The translations under genes and the position numbers were made by a program. Of a DNA stretch of 64,000 nt, positions 41,431 through 52,450 are shown one piece after another. Source of the stretch: Saxidomus purpurata (Eukaryota > Mollusca > Bivalvia > Venerida > Veneridae); assembly GCA_022818135.1 (NCBI GenBank), contig JAFMSR010000012.1, positions 24,677,064 to 24,741,063 on the forward strand. The letters run 5' to 3'. The notes beneath the pieces are model-generated. The model had not been told where the DNA came from, did not search any database, and was given only the letters and a program-made list of their open reading frames with translations. The first letter of the stretch is position 1; each line of letters opens with the position of its first letter.

Positions 41431-41912
41431 GCAAAACGGGTTAGCTTCTCCTGCAGGCTGTAAAAGTTAACTATTCTATTAACGATAATGCTGCCATAAA
41501 ACAATTACATGCCAAGGCGCAACACCCAGAGCCAACTAACAGTTAAATTCCTTATACTCATAACCCCAATAAGAATACAGGAAGAAAATAAATGACATTA
41601 TGGTGAAGAATTAAGAAACCAAAATCATTCAATATTTCTACAAATTACAAACCGGGACAAGGTTTAGTTGGCCTACATTTGGCCCAAAACCTCTTAGCGT
41701 AATCTTGGATCTTGGGACTGGAGTCTTGGGTGTACTTACACATTATTATGAGTTTCATTTATATCAGGTTGATTCAAAATCCTTCTATGTGTTAAGAAGT
41801 TAAGATTTCCACACTAACAGACGCATGCACATACACCCAACTGCCCAGTGATATCAAACTCAGTGCAGGCAGACACAACAAAAATGAATATTTGACTTAA
41901 AAGGCAGAAAAC

Positions 41913-42104
41913 ACTGTAAATTGGGTTATATTTGCAATGATTTAATTTTCGCCATTTTTGCGAATTTCCCACTTTGCTCATTTAACAATCCAGTGAAATA
42001 TTAACTTCACACAGATTTACTAAAGAATTATCCTTTTGCGAATACGTCTGTCTGCTCACAAATCACAAAAATTTTCGTCACGCAAAAATAACCCAATTTG
42101 CAGT
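41913..42104. mobile_element. 192 bp MITE with 23 bp inverted ends
   Basis: ACTGTAAATTGGGTTATATT followed by TGC (41913-41935) pairs with the reverse complement at 42082-42104 with two mismatches. The interior includes TTTTGCGAATTTCCCACTTT, AACTTCACACAG and GTCTGTCTGCTCACAAAT. Related sequences are at 14536-14745 and 58420-58620. Confidence 0.7.
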
Positions 42105-45057
42105 AATTGTTGCACATCCTTGCTGCGTATTAAAGTCCGTTAGAGAAAATGCATCACCACTGATTAGATATAGAGAATAATGTGATGGACCTTGTCTGCA
42201 AGTCATATTACCTTCAATTTAAAAGCTATGAAAGATTTTCACCATATCGTTTAAGGACAACCCTGATTAGCTCTCGGGTGATGAATCATGATAATTTCAA
42301 CAGTCTACACAGAGAGTTACTGTAGAGAGTTCCGACAGCAAAATTTGAGGCAAATTATTCAGAAATAAAGTCATTTGGTAACCTTCTGAGAAGACCATTA
42401 ACTTCCTTTTAACTGCTACTGTAATAAGAACACACAACAAACTAAAGTACATTGTGGTAAAATCTAGTTTAACCATGCCAACGCTAACCTTCCATATTGT
42501 ATTGCCATTGGCTCCAAATTTTCTGATCGCCTTGGAAAACAGGTGGATCCAGCATTTACAGGCCGTGATTTGACTTGGGCTGTTCAGTCTTCAAGTTGAA
42601 AGCAATTCTGATATGTAGGTAACTTGTCTCATTGTTTTGAACATGTAATGTAATTCTACTTCTTTATACCATAAATGTAAATTTCTTAATTGTATCTGTA
42701 TATATTGCAACCATGTTTTTAATTCAATTATGTTTTTATACTGTATGAAAATATTGATAGCTCTTCTTAAATGGAGGTAAATAAAGATCTAGTAACCAGT
42801 AGTTATTCAAAGGGGTTCTTACTGAAAATCTAATAAATAAATAAATACTTTAGGAGAAGAGCTGGTCATGATCTGTAATCATTTTCTGAAACATTTTTTC
42901 TCATCTTGACTCTGACTAAAAGTACATTCAGTGAAATAAGATGTGTAGAGTACAGCAAAACACACGCTCATTAATTACACAAACATTTGTACTCAAGGAC
43001 CATCATATAGTATGAGATTCAATGTACCGCTAAATTGCTGCCATGTTCTCCAGGAATGGCACGCGTACCAATGTACTTTTCTGATCGAAGAAATATTTCA
43101 TTACAATATACAACCTAGAAGAAACAGTTACATAACATAAATTCTGTGGTTTCCAGTTTACGATAATCTGTTACGTTACCAAGCACATGAAACAATAACA
43201 ATTCGTCAGCTTTCCAAAAAATAATATTGCACTATATTCATCATATGAAATGCGGGACAACGCCTATTTCAAATTGACTCATCAATTTGATTGTTTATCA
43301 TAATGAATTTCTGGTAATTAAGAAATTTGCAGATGCCATAACTTTACATTCCCTACAGTATAAAGCTTGGTAATTTTTGCAGTAACTTCTTTACATTGTA
43401 GCATTGCACTGTTTTAAACTGTGTCTTTTTAGTACTGACTGACTGTGCCATTGGTACACTTGACAAGTTTCATCAAAATCAATTCAAGACGTCTAAGAAA
43501 ACCGCTTCAATACATAAAAAAAATCCATTATGCTCGCTTAAGCTTAATAAAAAAAAGATGCTGGATTGTTTTCACAAAAGCAACAATTTCAGTAACTTCA
43601 ATGTAAGTTATTTATTTCCTCTCCTCACCATTTTACAAACTACTGTTTTGGCAAAATTTCAGGTTTATAATACAAATGATAACAGCAAAAGAACAATAGA
43701 GGAGTAATTCTTCACCTAGTGGGATTGTAGAAGACAGAGATCCTATAAGAGCCGGGTCTAAGTAGTTAAAAAGCCGGTACTTAGCTAGACAATCCTTCAA
43801 TAAATCCATTTACAAAGAAGCTTGTGATGTGGGCGTTTCATTTCTGTGCATATCAAATTTGGATTTTTGTTAACTAATCCTTATGTTACAGTTCTTTGCT
43901 GTTCTTATTTGTACTGAGTTTCAGGCTTTAATAGTTTATTTACAGTATCATTAAAACAAAATGTGTACTGTATGTATGGTGACTTGTCATATACATTTAC
44001 TGAACAATTAACTGACTAACTAGTAAAGAACATAACACCATGATCAGACTAAATGTTGCTTCAAGACAACAGAAAATATACGATACGATAAGATATGATA
44101 TAATCCAATACAAAACGATATCATACAATAACATAAGATAAGATAATGGTAAGATTTAAGTTTCTTTGAGTTGGTAAGATATCATACTGAACATTACAAC
44201 ATTAGTGTTCTAGATGCTTTTAAATCGGCTAGACTTTAGGTGGTGGTTTTGAATATATAAATGATTTTTTTGCATTTTAATTTGTATACGATTTTTCAAG
44301 AGTTCTCCAGTGCTGCAAAATGTCTGCTCTCTTTTAGAAATCTATCACATCTTAACATTTGCCACTCAGCCTTTAGTAATTTCTGTTTTTTGGGACAGGC
44401 ACCGTAAGTGCAGTTTTATGCAAGTGCTACTATCTATCTGTAATGGATTAATAATGCATTTAATTATCTTTTCAGTGTTTTCGCAATGTATGTTGCAAAT
44501 TTTTAATTCTTTTTGTTAACTTGTTGGCAGAACTAGCAATTTCTTGCAGAGAATAAAGTAAAAGAGCACACAACACAATACAGGTCTATAATTCATGTTA
44601 GCGTTTGGTTTCTTAGTACGACATGATTCTGGGACGTGTTTTGCTAACATATTCATGCTATAAGTAAGCGTAATATGTTCATAACATTGGTGCGAAAAGT
44701 TGTATTTTACTAAGACCACTTAGTGTAGGGTATGCATAAACTTATGCAAGCAAGCATCCACTGTTATGTAGGAATTTCGCAAGTACTCACTTTATCATAG
44801 AAAACAACAACTTATTTGATTTCTGTTTACAGAGCATCTTTCTGGACCAAGCTGTAATATGGCCATTTCTGAACAATAACATAACTTTAAAGTCCCATGA
44901 TCACTTTAAACCTCAAACATACTCATAGGGTAATGATAGAACAGTGTTCTGTTTACTCCAAAACAATGTCAACAGTTTCTTTCAAATAAATGTTGCTTCT
45001 TTACAAGGGTAAAAAGGGTTTCTAATTTTTTACAATATCATTGAGAAGATTGTGCTT
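42105..45057. other. Non-coding stretch
   Basis: No confident exon. A minus-strand segment at about 42497-42589 is bounded by possible splice sites and open in two frames but matches nothing I recognise. A weak GATCATGATC-type repeat is at 42785-42900. A GATA-rich patch is at 44085-44160. Confidence 0.4.
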
Positions 45058-45379
45058 TACCATAAATATTCGGCTATAAGTCGACCAAATATGATTACAA
45101 AACTGCCTTTAAAAAGCTTACTCTACTTTGACTTATGGGCGAGTTATACAAAATTTGTTACAAAATTTGTAACCAAATATTGTCAAACATGAATGATCTA
45201 AAGGCTCAATTTAACCCCCGATGTCAAAGTCTCAAGTTTAGCAAAATATAGGGGTGCAGTAATTTGTGGATATTTTCGTACCTCACAGCCCCTAATTCTA
45301 GTTATTCCTTTTGAAAAATAACATTTGAATTAATTGCACGAAAAAAAATAGATGATTTAAAACTAATAAAACCGCTGAA

Positions 45380-46090
45380 ATAATTACACAAAACATCGGG
45401 TTGCAGTAACTTTTGATGCATTGCGATATTTTTTGACAGGATAACGGTTGTTTCCCAAACTGGTAAAAAAATATTTAGAAGTTCTTTCAATGACGAAGGC
45501 TTTCTTTCATAACTATGCAAAACATTGGGTTGTGGTATTTTTTGATGCATTGTGATATTTATGAAACATTATTTGAGACCATGAATGTTTGCCAAACTGT
45601 CGAAAATTATTTTAAAGTTCTTTCTATGACAATATCTTTCTTCAATAATGAGGCATAATATCGGGTTGTGGTAATTTTTTATGCATTGTGATATTTTGTG
45701 AAAGGCCTTGAATGTTTGCCAAACTGCCAAAAAGTATTTAGAAGTTCTTTTTGTGACAAAAGTACGCAAAATATTGGGTTGTGGTAATTTTATGCATTGT
45801 GATATTTTATGAAAGACTATGTTAGACCGTGAATGTTTGCTAAATTGACAAAAAAATATTTAGAAGTTTTGTCAATGACAAAATCTTTCTTTGATAATTA
45901 CGCAAAACATCGGGTTATGGTAATTTTTGATGCATTGTGATATTTATGAAACCTTATTAGAGACAATGAATGTTTGCCAAACAGCTGAAAATTATATAGA
46001 AGTTCTTTCTACGACAACAGCTTTCTTCAATAATTACGCAAATTATCAGGTTGTACTAACTTTTGATGCATTTTGCTATCAAGTACTGCA
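45380..46090. repeat. ~136 bp tandem repeat, six copies
   Basis: The phrase TTTTGATGCATTGTGATATT recurs with its ATGCAT at about 45416, 45545, 45681, 45792, 45930 and 46066 (steps 111-138). Each copy also contains ACGCAAAACATCGGGTTGTG, GAATGTTTGCCAAACTG and TTTAGAAGTTCTTTC. An eroded extra copy may start near 45240. Open frames across it on either strand are by-products. Confidence 0.8.
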
Positions 46091-46160
46091 CAGAATGTGT
46101 AACTACAATCAATTATTTCTGAAAAGAGTTTGCAGACAATTTTTTTTCCTTTGTTGCGCA

Positions 46161-47189
46161 GTATTTACCAACAATAATGATACAGATTTTCCAGATATAG
46201 GTCTAAGTGCGTATGCATCAATGCCAGATTTACATGTTACCTTGAATGGTGTCAAAAAACCTTAATCCTGATAAAGATGTTGGCCCTGATGCCATTAAAC
46301 CAATCTTTTTGAAGGAATGAAACTGCTCCCGTTTTTACTAAAATGTTTAAAATGTCATTATGTTCAGGATCTGTACCACCTGATTGGTCCCAAGCATTTG
46401 TAACACCTGTTTTCAAAAAATGTTATGTTAAAAAAAGGAAAAAAATTATGGCTAAAAAAAATAGACCTGTCTCGACAGTCTTGCAAAATGGGAGCAGAAA
46501 TGGAAGATGAGTTTCAACAGCAATAAATGTCACATTCTACATATTTCTAGGACAAAAAGAGTGACCAATACAGTATACACCCTGCATAACCAACCTTTGT
46601 TAGTTGTACACCAAGCCACCTATATCATCTAATCTCACATGGTCTCCACATATAAACAAAATAGCTAGTAAATCTAGCCAGAGTTAAGGGTTTGAGAAAT
46701 TTACATTCTGCAAAGAAAACAACTAAGGAAGCAGCATTTAATACTAATAATTGTTAGACCTACTTTACAATTTTCTTCAGCTGTATGGAATCCTTACACA
46801 CAGAAACAGACTGGAAAGATGTAGATAAAATAGAAAACATTCAAAAGAAAGCAGCTCATTTTGTAACCAATACATATAGCAAGACCCCCCCCCCCGACAC
46901 AGTAACTAATATTATGACTGATCTTAAATAGAACACCTTAGAAAGTAGACAGAAAATCAGTAGACTCACTTTGTTTTATAAAATGGTAAACAGTTATGTT
47001 GAAATAAATCCAACCAAGTACCTTACACCATACACAAGACAGTCCAGCCATTTCCACCATCTTGCATACTACATTCCAACATCAGTTGACTATTACAAAT
47101 TTTAATATTTTCAAAGAAAAGTAGTACAGTGGAACACAATTCCATCGCATGTAGTCAGTGCTGACTGTATATCCAGTATCCGGACTTAA
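46161..47189 (+). pseudogene. Non-LTR retrotransposon reverse-transcriptase remnant
   Basis: Translated piecewise in shifting frames, the region gives the conserved order of a Jockey/CR1-like LINE ORF2. Segments include LNPDKDVGPDAI, VPPDWSQAFVTPVFKK and RPVS from the fingers; then, directly, KWEQKWKMSFNSNKCHILHI from downstream of the active site; then SNLTWSPHINKIASK, FSSAVWNPYTQ, IQKKAAHFVTN, LESRQKISRLTLFYKMVN, STSVDYY-like residues and VVQWNTIPSHVV near a TAA at 47187. Frameshifts and stops are frequent. The central palm with the (F/Y)xDD catalytic pair is missing, apparently deleted between about 46475 and 46490. A poly-C run interrupts it at 46887. It is inactive. Exact clade cannot be settled by eye. 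Confidence 0.8.
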
Positions 47190-47983
47190 GTAAGCACTGG
47201 CTGCATCGATGTTGAACCCATAAAATCTGATCACACTTTTATCCTGTTTGTAACCATACTGTTTACTAATGTCTTATTCTGCACAGATACATAAACATAG
47301 TGCAATAAAGGGCGTTTACGGTTTTCAGGTTGGTGTAAGATAGGTTATCTTTTTGCACTATCACACTACCAGTGTCGTTCTTGGTGGACTGAGTAGCTGG
47401 GAAGGCCTGGTAGCTCACTTTTTCTCAACGCATGCATGGCCATAATAGTTCATTATTGACTGTTAGCCATCACCAGAGAAGATGAAGAGGACTGGTGTGG
47501 TAAGAAATTATTGTTCTGATTGCTATAAATGCAATTTAAACTGTTTAATTATTTTGTAAGTCTGTAGAAATGGTGTCTACTCTTGTGAAAAACTGAGCAA
47601 CTAACACTGTTTGACACTTCACACGCTGTTAACATAAAGAAGTTGGACCAACCAAACCATAACAAAATGACCACTGGACTAATGCATGCATAGATTGTCA
47701 CGTTACCACAACCATGTCCAATCAGAATTAATCGCTTATTGGTCCCATGTTTTTAAATTGGCAGAGGTATGTCATAGCAATTATTTAATCACTCTGTAAT
47801 TTTGTGATTGACTGTTGGGCGTGCTTTAACAGTCACCTGTTCCCGAGTAGAAATACATGATAATCAGGTGATACTCTCTAAATATATTAACGTTTGAATA
47901 TACATCAGAGTACGAAAATCATCAATAATCATATGCTAAGAGATGACCGTTATACTTAAATTGTGAAGGAACCGTGTGATAAA

Positions 47984-48064
47984 ATGCCTAAGAGGAAAAG
48001 AGTGGCATATGACAATGCAATCAAACTTCGCGTTATTGAATTTGTGAAGACTGAAAACAATTAA
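47984..48064 (+). pseudogene. Truncated pogo/Tigger-like transposase N-terminus
   Basis: ATG opens MPKRKRVAYDNAIKLRVIEF then VKTENN and a TAA. The MP.KR...Y...FKL.VI.FA..N pattern is the start of the helix-turn-helix DNA-binding domain of pogo-superfamily transposases. The rest of the HTH, the CENP-B-like domain and the DDE catalytic domain are absent; the following 90 bases lead straight to terminal-type sequence. This is consistent with an internally deleted, non-autonomous element. Confidence 0.6.
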
Positions 48065-48845
48065 TGAGAATTTGTTGCCACTTGTGTTGTCCCCATTACA
48101 AAGTCGATTTTCTTGAAAATATATCCCATTGAAATCACTCTTGAAACTTTACCTTGACTTATGAGTGGGTGCACATAAAATACCACATTTCTCACACCAA
48201 AATGTAACCCTTGACTTAAGGGTATAACGTAATGGCTAGATCAGCTTTATTTTGGCTTTTTATTTTTACTAATTTCGTTTTCAAATTTGTATGCAAATCA
48301 TTTTATTGATAACTTTAATTTGTAAATTAATTTCGAAATATTGGGAGAAAATTATGTACCCATAAAGCTGTCAAAACTTTATTAGCCAAAGGGTCTTAAT
48401 CATGAATAAACGTTACCTGGTCAACCAGGATATTTCGGCCCTGTCAAAACATTATTACACGATCCAGGAAACTATGGCGAAAATATAGGTAATTCTGAAC
48501 AGTCTGTATGACTTTCACTTTGCTATATAAACTGTGTTAATTTTGTCATGGAAGCAGTTAGAAGTTAGGTTAGAAACTGCGTTCATGACAAAATGTCTAT
48601 GTGAAAACTTGTATGTTCCTTACAACCAATAAATTGTGTTTGAACTGTGAATAGTGCTTTACTAGTCATTTCCTCCTTATAACGTTACAAGGGTGAGGTC
48701 GCCTTATGGCCGTGTATTTACGGTACTTATTACATGTTTTGATTTATAAAGCAATTTTAAGAATATTTTTTTTGTTCAAATAACTGTCAATTTCTCTAGT
48801 ACGACATATTTCTTAGTAACATAAGTGCAAGAACTAATTGTCACA

Positions 48846-49100
48846 CCCATAGTGTTCATGGGCCTTTAAAATGCAGTAACAGTGGCCATGGGCCTTTAAA
48901 ACCCAGTAACAGTGTCCAATGGTCTTTAAAAACCAAGTAACAATGACCATGTGTCTTTAAAACCCAAGTAACAGTGATCAGACACCTTTCAAACCCAAGT
49001 AACAGTGGTAATGGGCCTTTAAAATGCAGTAACAATGATCAAAGACCTTTAAAACTCAAGTAACAGCGGTCATAGGCCTTTAAACACACAGCAACAGTGG
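48846..49100. repeat. ~37 bp minisatellite, seven copies
   Basis: The unit is CAGTAACAGTGGCCATGGGC followed by CTTTAAAACC(A), with copies at irregular 35-38 base steps and moderate divergence. Non-coding. Confidence 0.75.
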
Positions 49101-49661
49101 CCTCTTCTGCTGCACTACTGTAAAATATCATAAAGTTTTGCAATTTGATTATCCAACCCTAGCGGAATATTGGGTCTGTCATGTTCCTCAGACAATGGAT
49201 CCTTGACGGCCAAACTAATTTTCAGACATACAGTTCATTTCAAATTGCATCCATGCAGTATAATATAATGATGAAGGAGCCAAAAAATGTCTATCTTGAA
49301 GTGGTGATCTAGAAAAGGGTCATTAAAACTGAAGAATAGATGCAAGAAGGTAATTTGTCAGATGTAAATGTTCCATATCATCATTTATCTGGGTTTTTTT
49401 TTCTTTTGTTTGTTTTTTCACAAGTTTTTTTCTAGACTGTTACTCAAGACACAGTAATTTGAAAGATTTGATTAGAAAATAGTAATGAAACAGTAATATA
49501 AAACATGTAACAAGAACAAAGTAATAAAATCAGTCATTTAAAATACATAACAATTAAAATGGCAGTTGTGCACGAAAGGGCTAATTTAATTTCAACTATT
49601 ATGAAAGTAAACTACTGTCGGTAGAATGAAATATGGAAATTCATCACTTGTAAAAGTGAAA
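49101..49661. other. Non-coding stretch
   Basis: AT-rich intergenic sequence between two tandem arrays; nothing recognised. Confidence 0.4.
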
Positions 49662-50571
49662 AATGACAGACAGTATAGCACTTGTAAACTATGACAGTAT
49701 AACATTTGTTCTTAGTGTGAACTATGACAGTATAACATTTGTTCTTAGTGTGAACTATGACAGTATAACATTTGTTCTTGGTGTGAACTATGACAGTACA
49801 ACATTTGTTCTTAGTGTGAACTATGACAGTATAACATTTGTTCTTAGTGTGAACTTTGACAGTATAAGATTTGTTCTTAGTGTGAACTAAGACAGTATAA
49901 GATTTGTTCTTAGTGTGAACTATGACAGTATAACACTTGTTCTTAAGTGTGAACTATGACAGTATAAGATTTGTTCTTAGTGTGAACTAAGCGGTATAAG
50001 ATTTGTTCTTAGTGTGAACTAAGACAGTATAAGATTTGTTCTTAGTGTGAACTTTGACAGTATAAGATTTGTTCTTAGTGTGAACTATGACAGTATAAGA
50101 TTTGTTCTTAGTGTGAACTATGACAGTATAAGATTTGTTCTTAGTGTGAACTATGACAGTATAACACTTGTTCTTAGTGTGAACTATGACAGTATAACAC
50201 TTGTTCTTAGTGTGAACTATGATAGTATAAGATTTGTTCTGAGTGTGAACTATGACAGTATAACACTTGTTCTTAGTGTGAACTATGACAGTATAAGATT
50301 TGTTCTTAGTGTGAACTATGACAGTATAAGATTTGTTCTTAGTGTGAACTATGACAGTATAAAACTTATTATTTTATGTTTTTCGGTGGTTTATCGTGTG
50401 TGAACTATAACACTTGTTCTCAGTGTGAACTTTGACAGTATAAGATTTGTTCTTAGTGTGAACTATGACAGTATAAGATTTGTTCTTAGTGTGAACTATG
50501 ACAGTATAACACTTGTTCTAAGTGAAATATGACAGTATAAGACTTGTTCTCAGTGTAAACTATGGCAGTAT
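49662..50571. repeat. 33 bp satellite, block 1 (~27 units)
   Basis: The unit is TGTGAACTATGACAGTATAA followed by GATTTGTTCTTAG, with variants CATTT/CACTT/GATTT. Because 33 is a multiple of three the strand stays open and would read VNYDSIRFVLS repeated, but there is no promoter, exon boundary or non-repeat coding sequence, so this is taken as satellite DNA. A 40 bp foreign piece (50356-50397) interrupts it. Confidence 0.9.
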
Positions 50572-51093
50572 AAAACTTATTATTTTATGTTTTTCGGTGG
50601 TTTATCGAAATATAACGGTGGATTATATTCCGATAAACTCACTGTCCACGCAGTGAAAATTATCAAAATCTGTTACCCAGATTAACTTCAAAAAGTATAC
50701 CAAGCTTAATGAATGCCGGAAACCATATGACAATGACGTCGTTAAAATGATGTCATGTTTGTGATGTTTTCTGGTGATGTTTTCTGCGATTCTGATAAAC
50801 TCACTGTCCACGCAGTGAAAATTATCAAAATCTGTTACCCAGATTAACTTCAAAAAGTATACCAAGCTTAATGAATGCTGGAAACCATATGACAATGACG
50901 TCGTTAAAATGATGTCATGTTTGTGATGTTTTCTGGTGACGTTTTCTGCGATTTTTGACATTTTATTGAAATAAACTCAACAAAGTAGAGTTTGAGACAT
51001 AAAATAAACAGTTGTTATTGATGTCATATCACGATAATTTCCACTTGGTGAAATAATACCGTGATCTTACACCGAAACCAACAATTATCCTCT
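50572..51093. mobile_element. Insertion splitting the 33 bp satellite, with 162 bp tandem duplication
   Basis: Non-satellite DNA lies between the two satellite blocks. It starts TTATTTTATGTTTTTCGGTG, has two 162 bp near-identical copies (50632-50793 and 50794-50955, beginning GATAAACTCACTGTCCACGC), and ends ACACCGAAACCAACAATTAT, CCTCTATTTC. The closing phrase also occurs at 29775-29805, so the insert is part of a dispersed family. The 112-codon minus-strand frame here simply reads the two copies. Confidence 0.7.
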
Positions 51094-51655
51094 ATTTCTT
51101 AGTGTAAACTATGACAGTACAACACTTGTTCTCAGTGTGAACTTTGACAGTATAAGATTTGTTCTTAGTGTGAAAAATGACAGTATAACACTTGTTCTTA
51201 GTGTGAAACATAACAGTATAAGACTTGTTTTTAGTGTGAAATATGACAGTATAACACTTGTTCTTAGTGTGAAACATAACAGTATAAGACTTGTTTTTAG
51301 TGTGAAATATGACAGTATAACACTTGTTATCAGTGTGAACTTTGACAGTATAAGATTTGTTCTTAGTGTGAAATATGACAGTAAAAGACTTGTTCTTAGT
51401 GTGAAAAATGACAGTATAACACTAATCTTGTTCTTAGTGTGAAATATGACAGTATGAGACTTGTTCTTAGCGTGAAAAATGACAGTATAACACTTGCTCT
51501 TTGTGTGAAAAATGACAGTATAACACTTGTTCTTTGTGTGAAAAATGACAGTATAACACTTGTTCTTTGTGTGAAACATGACAGTACAACATATGTGAAA
51601 TGACAGTATAAGACTTGTTCTTAGTGTGAAATATGACAGTATAACATTTGTTTTA
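51094..51655. repeat. 33 bp satellite, block 2 (~17 units)
   Basis: Same family as 49662-50571 but a different subtype: GTGTGAAAAATGACAGTATA, ACACTTGTTCTTA, with AAA(T/C)ATGACAG or AACATAACAG variants. Subtypes alternate in pairs in part of the block (about 51160-51310). It ends in an A-rich tail at 51650. Confidence 0.9.
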
Positions 51656-52309
51656 AAAAAAATAAAAATAATTTTTTATCTTGGTATTTAACAAAATTCT
51701 TTGTTTTCTTCAAACTTATAAAGTTATTATTTGTTTTTATTTCAAATTATAATTTTCCCCAAAAGTCAGGGAAACTTCTCAAGTTTAATAGACTAATTAC
51801 AAGGAAGAATCTAAACAAAAGGTAATTGCATTTCTATTTAAAGACTGGTTATTGTGACCATTTTCCCCACCACTCATTCCTTTTTTACCACTAGACATTC
51901 TGTAGCACCTATCCTGAAAGAAGCTGGACAGAAATTTTACTATGTGCTTACAATGGTGACATTTCCTACAGAGAAAAAAACTCACACAATTACAGACTTC
52001 TTCGTGTCTTTGTAGCATTACGTATCTAATTTAATTATCCCTTACATAATAAGTTTTTTTTTATCTACAGAAAATTCTGGCATCAGCTGATCATTCAGTG
52101 TAGAGATACCATAAAAACAAATTACGCAAGAACTATTTAAACCTTTGTGTACCGCATGGTTTGATAGACATTACAGTGCAGACTTGGTATTTCCAAGAAT
52201 GAGAGCATTATTTCATACACCAATCACTTGCATTAGAACCAAAGGATTTGATTTTTAAAAGGATGGAAAAAGTGCACTAGAACCACAAGATTTGTTGTTA
52301 GAGGCGTGT

Positions 52310-52447
52310 TAAAGACAGTAATAACACAATTTAATACACAGGGGTTCCTACCTAGCCATAAGGACAAAGTGAAAAAATGTGACAGGTACAAACTAGGAGA
52401 AGTCAGTAATAAGTTCTCTATTTTAAGGCCCCTTAACATCAGATTAA
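52310..52447. repeat. Direct repeat flanking family H element, left copy
   Basis: TAACACAATTTAATACACAG, then CTAGCCATAAGGACAAAGTG, GACAGGTACAAACTAGGAGA, AGTCAGTAATAAGTTCTCTA and TTTTAAGGCCCCTTAA. It is ~90% identical to 53995-54120. The repeated piece is the end of the element at 52451-54120, so the left copy is the tail of a second element or the product of a duplication. Confidence 0.7.
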
Positions 52448-52450
52448 ACT

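Larger units (their letters stand above)
45058..48725. mobile_element. Decayed pogo/Tigger-like element carrying other repeats
   Basis: TACCATAAATATTCGGCTAT followed by AAGTCGACC (45058-45086) is the imperfect inverse of 48697-48725, matching at 24 of 29 positions. TA at each outermost edge fits the TA target duplication of Tc1/mariner-pogo elements. Inside, near the right, is a pogo-type transposase N-terminus remnant (47984-48064). The interior also holds a tandem array (45380-46090) and a LINE remnant (46161-47189), presumably later insertions. Related subterminal phrases (CTTTGACTTATGGGCGAG, 45127; CCTTGACTTATGAGTGGG, 48153) support one element. Confidence 0.6.

Noticed and set aside
42497..42589. 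Minus-strand candidate exon upstream of the helicase
   Set aside because: It is bounded by possible AG and GT sites and open in two frames, but neither translation resembles any part of a DEAH helicase.
49663..50403. Long open frames reading 11-residue repeats (VNYDSIRFVLS) as a repeat protein
   Set aside because: The unit is 33 bp, a multiple of three, so any stop-free frame stays open. The minus strand of block 2 is open too, there is no unique coding sequence around it, and subtypes vary without regard to codon position.
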